From an uncultured Bacillota bacterium (GTDB taxonomy: Bacteria; Bacillota_I; Bacilli_A; RFN20; CAG-826): DNA of 6,510 bases. Below the pieces are notes generated by a model that was not told where the DNA came from, ran no database searches, and saw nothing but the letters and a program-made list of their open reading frames with translations. How positions within the stretch are numbered: the stretch's first letter is position 1; each line of letters opens with the position of its first letter. The DNA lies in the NCBI GenBank assembly GCA_946612055.1, contig CAMOEH010000094.1, positions 1-6,510 of the forward strand, given 5' to 3'. Of the stretch, positions 4,983 to 6,510 are shown in pieces. The position numbers and the translations under genes are program-made.

Positions 4983-6509
4983 TTAGTTGGCTTTGCTGGC
5001 TTTCGTGGCTTCGATATAGCCTTTGATGAGGGAGGCGTTATCGTAAGCTTTATAGGAATCGCCATCTGGAACAAGGAGGGTTGGGGCTTGCTTGATGCCG
5101 AAGGATTCGGTCAATTCGCGGTTTTCCGCGGCATCGAGGACTTCGTATTGGATGCCTTCTTTATCAAGAAGCATCTTCGCCATTTTGCAGTTCGGGCAGG
5201 TCGAAGTGGTGAATAACATCAACTTCTCGACCTTTGGAGCGTGACGGCTTGGCTTATGGATGTTGGTCTCGCAAGCTTTTCCTTCTTCCATCGTCGGTTC
5301 TTGATCGAAGTGGACGTCGTAGGTGCGGCGTTGCTTGAATTCCTGCGATTTGCCAGGGTTCCAGTTTTTAACTGGACGATAGTAGCCGGTGATACGGGAA
5401 TAGACTTCCGTTTCCTTGCCGCAGATCGGGCACTTCCATTGTTCGCCCGTGATGTAGCCGTGTTCGGAGCAGACCGAATAGGTCGGGGACATCGTGTAAT
5501 AGGGCAATTTGTAGTTTTCGGCAATCTTGCGGACGAGCTTCATGCAGGATTCCCAGTTGGGAAGGCGCTGTCCCAAGAAAGCATGGAAGACGGTCCCGGA
5601 GGTATAGAGGGTCTGGAATTGATCTTCGATATCCAAGGCCGCGAAGATGTCATCGGTATAGCCGACAGGAAGGTGAGAGGAGTTCGTGTAATACGGAGTC
5701 TCGCCATTCTTGGAAGCGGTGATGATATCGGGGTAGCGTTCTTTGTCGTGCTTAGCAAGACGGAAAGCGGTGGATTCAGCAGGAGTGGCTTCAAGGTTAT
5801 AGAGGTCGCCATATTGCTCTTGATAATCGGAGAGGCGGCTTCTCATGTGGTTGAGAACTTCGGTGGTGAAATCCTGAGCTTCTTTGTGGGTCAAATCCTG
5901 ACGGATCCAACGAGCATTGAGGCAGGCTTCGTTCATGCCAACCAAGCCAATCGTGGAGAAGTGGTTGTTAAAGGAGCCGAGATAATGTTTGGTATAGGGA
6001 TATAATCCGGCTTCTAGAAGTTTGGTAATGGTTTGGCGTTTTACGCGAAGGGAGCGGGCGGAAATATCCATCAAGCGATCAAGGCGGGCATAGAAATCCG
6101 CTTTGTCGGTGGCTAGGTACGCAATGCGGGGCATGTTAAGGGTGACAACGCCGACAGAACCGGTGGATTCGCCAGATCCGAAGAAGCCGCCGGATTTCTT
6201 ACGGAGTTCACGCAAATCAAGGCGTAAACGGCAGCACATCGAACGGACATCGCTAGGCTTCATGTCGGAGTTGATGTAGTTGGAGAAATACGGGGTGCCG
6301 TATTTGGCGGTCATCGTGAAGAGAAGACGGTTATTTTCGGTTGGAGACCAATCGAAGTCTTTGGTGATGGAATAGGTGGGGATTGGGTATTGGAATCCGC
6401 GGCCATTGGCATCGCCTTCGATCATCGTTTCGATGAAGGCTTTGTTGACCATCGCCATTTCTTCGACGCAATCACCATAGGTGAAATCCATTTCCTTGCC
6501 GCCGACGAT
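4983..6509 (-). CDS. nrdD: Anaerobic (class III) ribonucleoside-triphosphate reductase with C-terminal glutaredoxin-like domain, 5' partial
   Basis: The last 508 codons are present; the N-terminus, with any ATP-cone, lies beyond the right edge. NrdD reduces ribonucleotides to deoxyribonucleotides by glycyl-radical chemistry without oxygen. Numbering from the Met encoded at 6489-6491, the landmarks are FQYPIPTYSITKDFDW (33-48), MCCR (85-88) with the likely thiyl-radical cysteine, the ESTGSVGVVTLNMPRIAYL segment (108-126), and a zinc site C341-x2-H344-x9-C354-x2-C357. The glycyl-radical motif is SRITGYYRP with Gly369. NrdD proteins usually end about 30 residues after this glycine; here 133 remain. 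A linker with Cys407 leads to a redoxin fold (about 421-495) with Cys432-Pro-Asn-Cys435 and a cis-Pro motif QAPT (P470). This looks like a built-in NrdH/glutaredoxin electron donor. Codons favour C-ending forms more than in neighbouring genes, as in a highly expressed gene. trxB follows on the same strand and nrdG lies just beyond it. Confidence 0.93.
   Translation of the reverse strand: MVGGKEMDFTYGDCVEEMAMVNKAFIETMIEGDANGRGFQYPIPTYSITKDFDWSPTENNRLLFTMTAKYGTPYFSNYINSDMKPSDVRSMCCRLRLDLRELRKKSGGFFGSGESTGSVGVVTLNMPRIAYLATDKADFYARLDRLMDISARSLRVKRQTITKLLEAGLYPYTKHYLGSFNNHFSTIGLVGMNEACLNARWIRQDLTHKEAQDFTTEVLNHMRSRLSDYQEQYGDLYNLEATPAESTAFRLAKHDKERYPDIITASKNGETPYYTNSSHLPVGYTDDIFAALDIEDQFQTLYTSGTVFHAFLGQRLPNWESCMKLVRKIAENYKLPYYTMSPTYSVCSEHGYITGEQWKCPICGKETEVYSRITGYYRPVKNWNPGKSQEFKQRRTYDVHFDQEPTMEEGKACETNIHKPSRHAPKVEKLMLFTTSTCPNCKMAKMLLDKEGIQYEVLDAAENRELTESFGIKQAPTLLVPDGDSYKAYDNASLIKGYIEATKASKAN
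5007..5231 (-). other. Glutaredoxin/NrdH-like domain of NrdD
   Basis: This is the domain-level annotation of the last 80 or so residues of NrdD. The order is beta strand EKLMLFTTST, the CPNC active site (5187-5198), a helix KMAKMLLDKEG, strand IQYEVLDA, helix, then GIKQAPTLLV with the cis-proline and a final helix. The motif is closer to glutaredoxin (CPYC) and NrdH redoxins than to thioredoxin (CGPC). No residues typical of glutathione binding were recognised, which fits reduction by a thioredoxin-reductase-type enzyme. Confidence 0.8.
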
Positions 6510-6510
6510 C

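Noticed and set aside
5241..6005. 254-codon open frame on the plus strand
   Set aside because: It lies wholly inside nrdD on the opposite strand. Its composition is the mirror of nrdD codons and it shows no recognisable motif.
1..6510. tRNA, rRNA, riboswitch, CRISPR array, insertion sequence or phage gene
   Set aside because: Gaps between genes are all under 100 bp, and no tRNA fold, direct-repeat array, terminal inverted repeats or transposase motifs were seen.

Overview
The window reads as chromosomal DNA from a strictly anaerobic, low-to-mid GC Gram-positive bacterium. Bacillota is likely, possibly an Erysipelotrichia- or Clostridia-like gut lineage; this is inference from protein style, not a taxonomic match. 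It carries an oxygen-sensitive class III ribonucleotide reductase with its radical-SAM activase, and Firmicutes-style ThyA, DHFR and NCS2 permease proteins. TGA is used as a stop (thyA, permease) and tryptophans are TGG, so the genetic code is standard. All bases are covered by genes or short intergenic gaps under 100 bp. No RNA gene, mobile element or CRISPR array was seen.

Layout, left to right. Positions 2-292 (minus) hold the N-terminal 97 codons of nagA, cut by the left edge. Positions 388-885 (minus) are dfrA and 882-1712 (minus) are thyA, joined by a 4-base ATGA stop/start overlap. Positions 1793-3223 (minus) encode an NCS2 uracil/xanthine-type permease. It is divergent from nrdG (3305-4012, plus) across an 81-bp promoter region. 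nrdG converges tail-to-tail on a thioredoxin-reductase-like gene (4009-4914, minus), the two sharing the bases TTAA as stop codons. Upstream of that gene on the minus strand lies nrdD (4983 to beyond the right edge), missing its N-terminal part.

The genes form a deoxynucleotide-supply neighbourhood. NrdG installs the glycyl radical on NrdD, NrdD makes dNTPs, ThyA methylates dUMP, and DHFR regenerates tetrahydrofolate for ThyA. The permease may import nucleobases. The most interesting part is the redox side. NrdD has a C-terminal glutaredoxin/NrdH-like domain with a CPNC motif. The neighbouring TrxB-like flavoenzyme keeps its CxxC but has lost both NADPH-binding signatures, which resembles the ferredoxin-dependent flavin thioredoxin reductases of clostridia. 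Together they suggest a reductase fed with electrons by ferredoxin through a built-in redoxin, rather than by formate.

A second theme is gene starts. nrdG, the permease and thyA each have a -10-like hexamer placed so that transcription would begin 0-3 bases before the start codon, and none has a well-placed Shine-Dalgarno for that start. This suggests leaderless mRNAs. nagA and trxB instead have ordinary ribosome binding sites.
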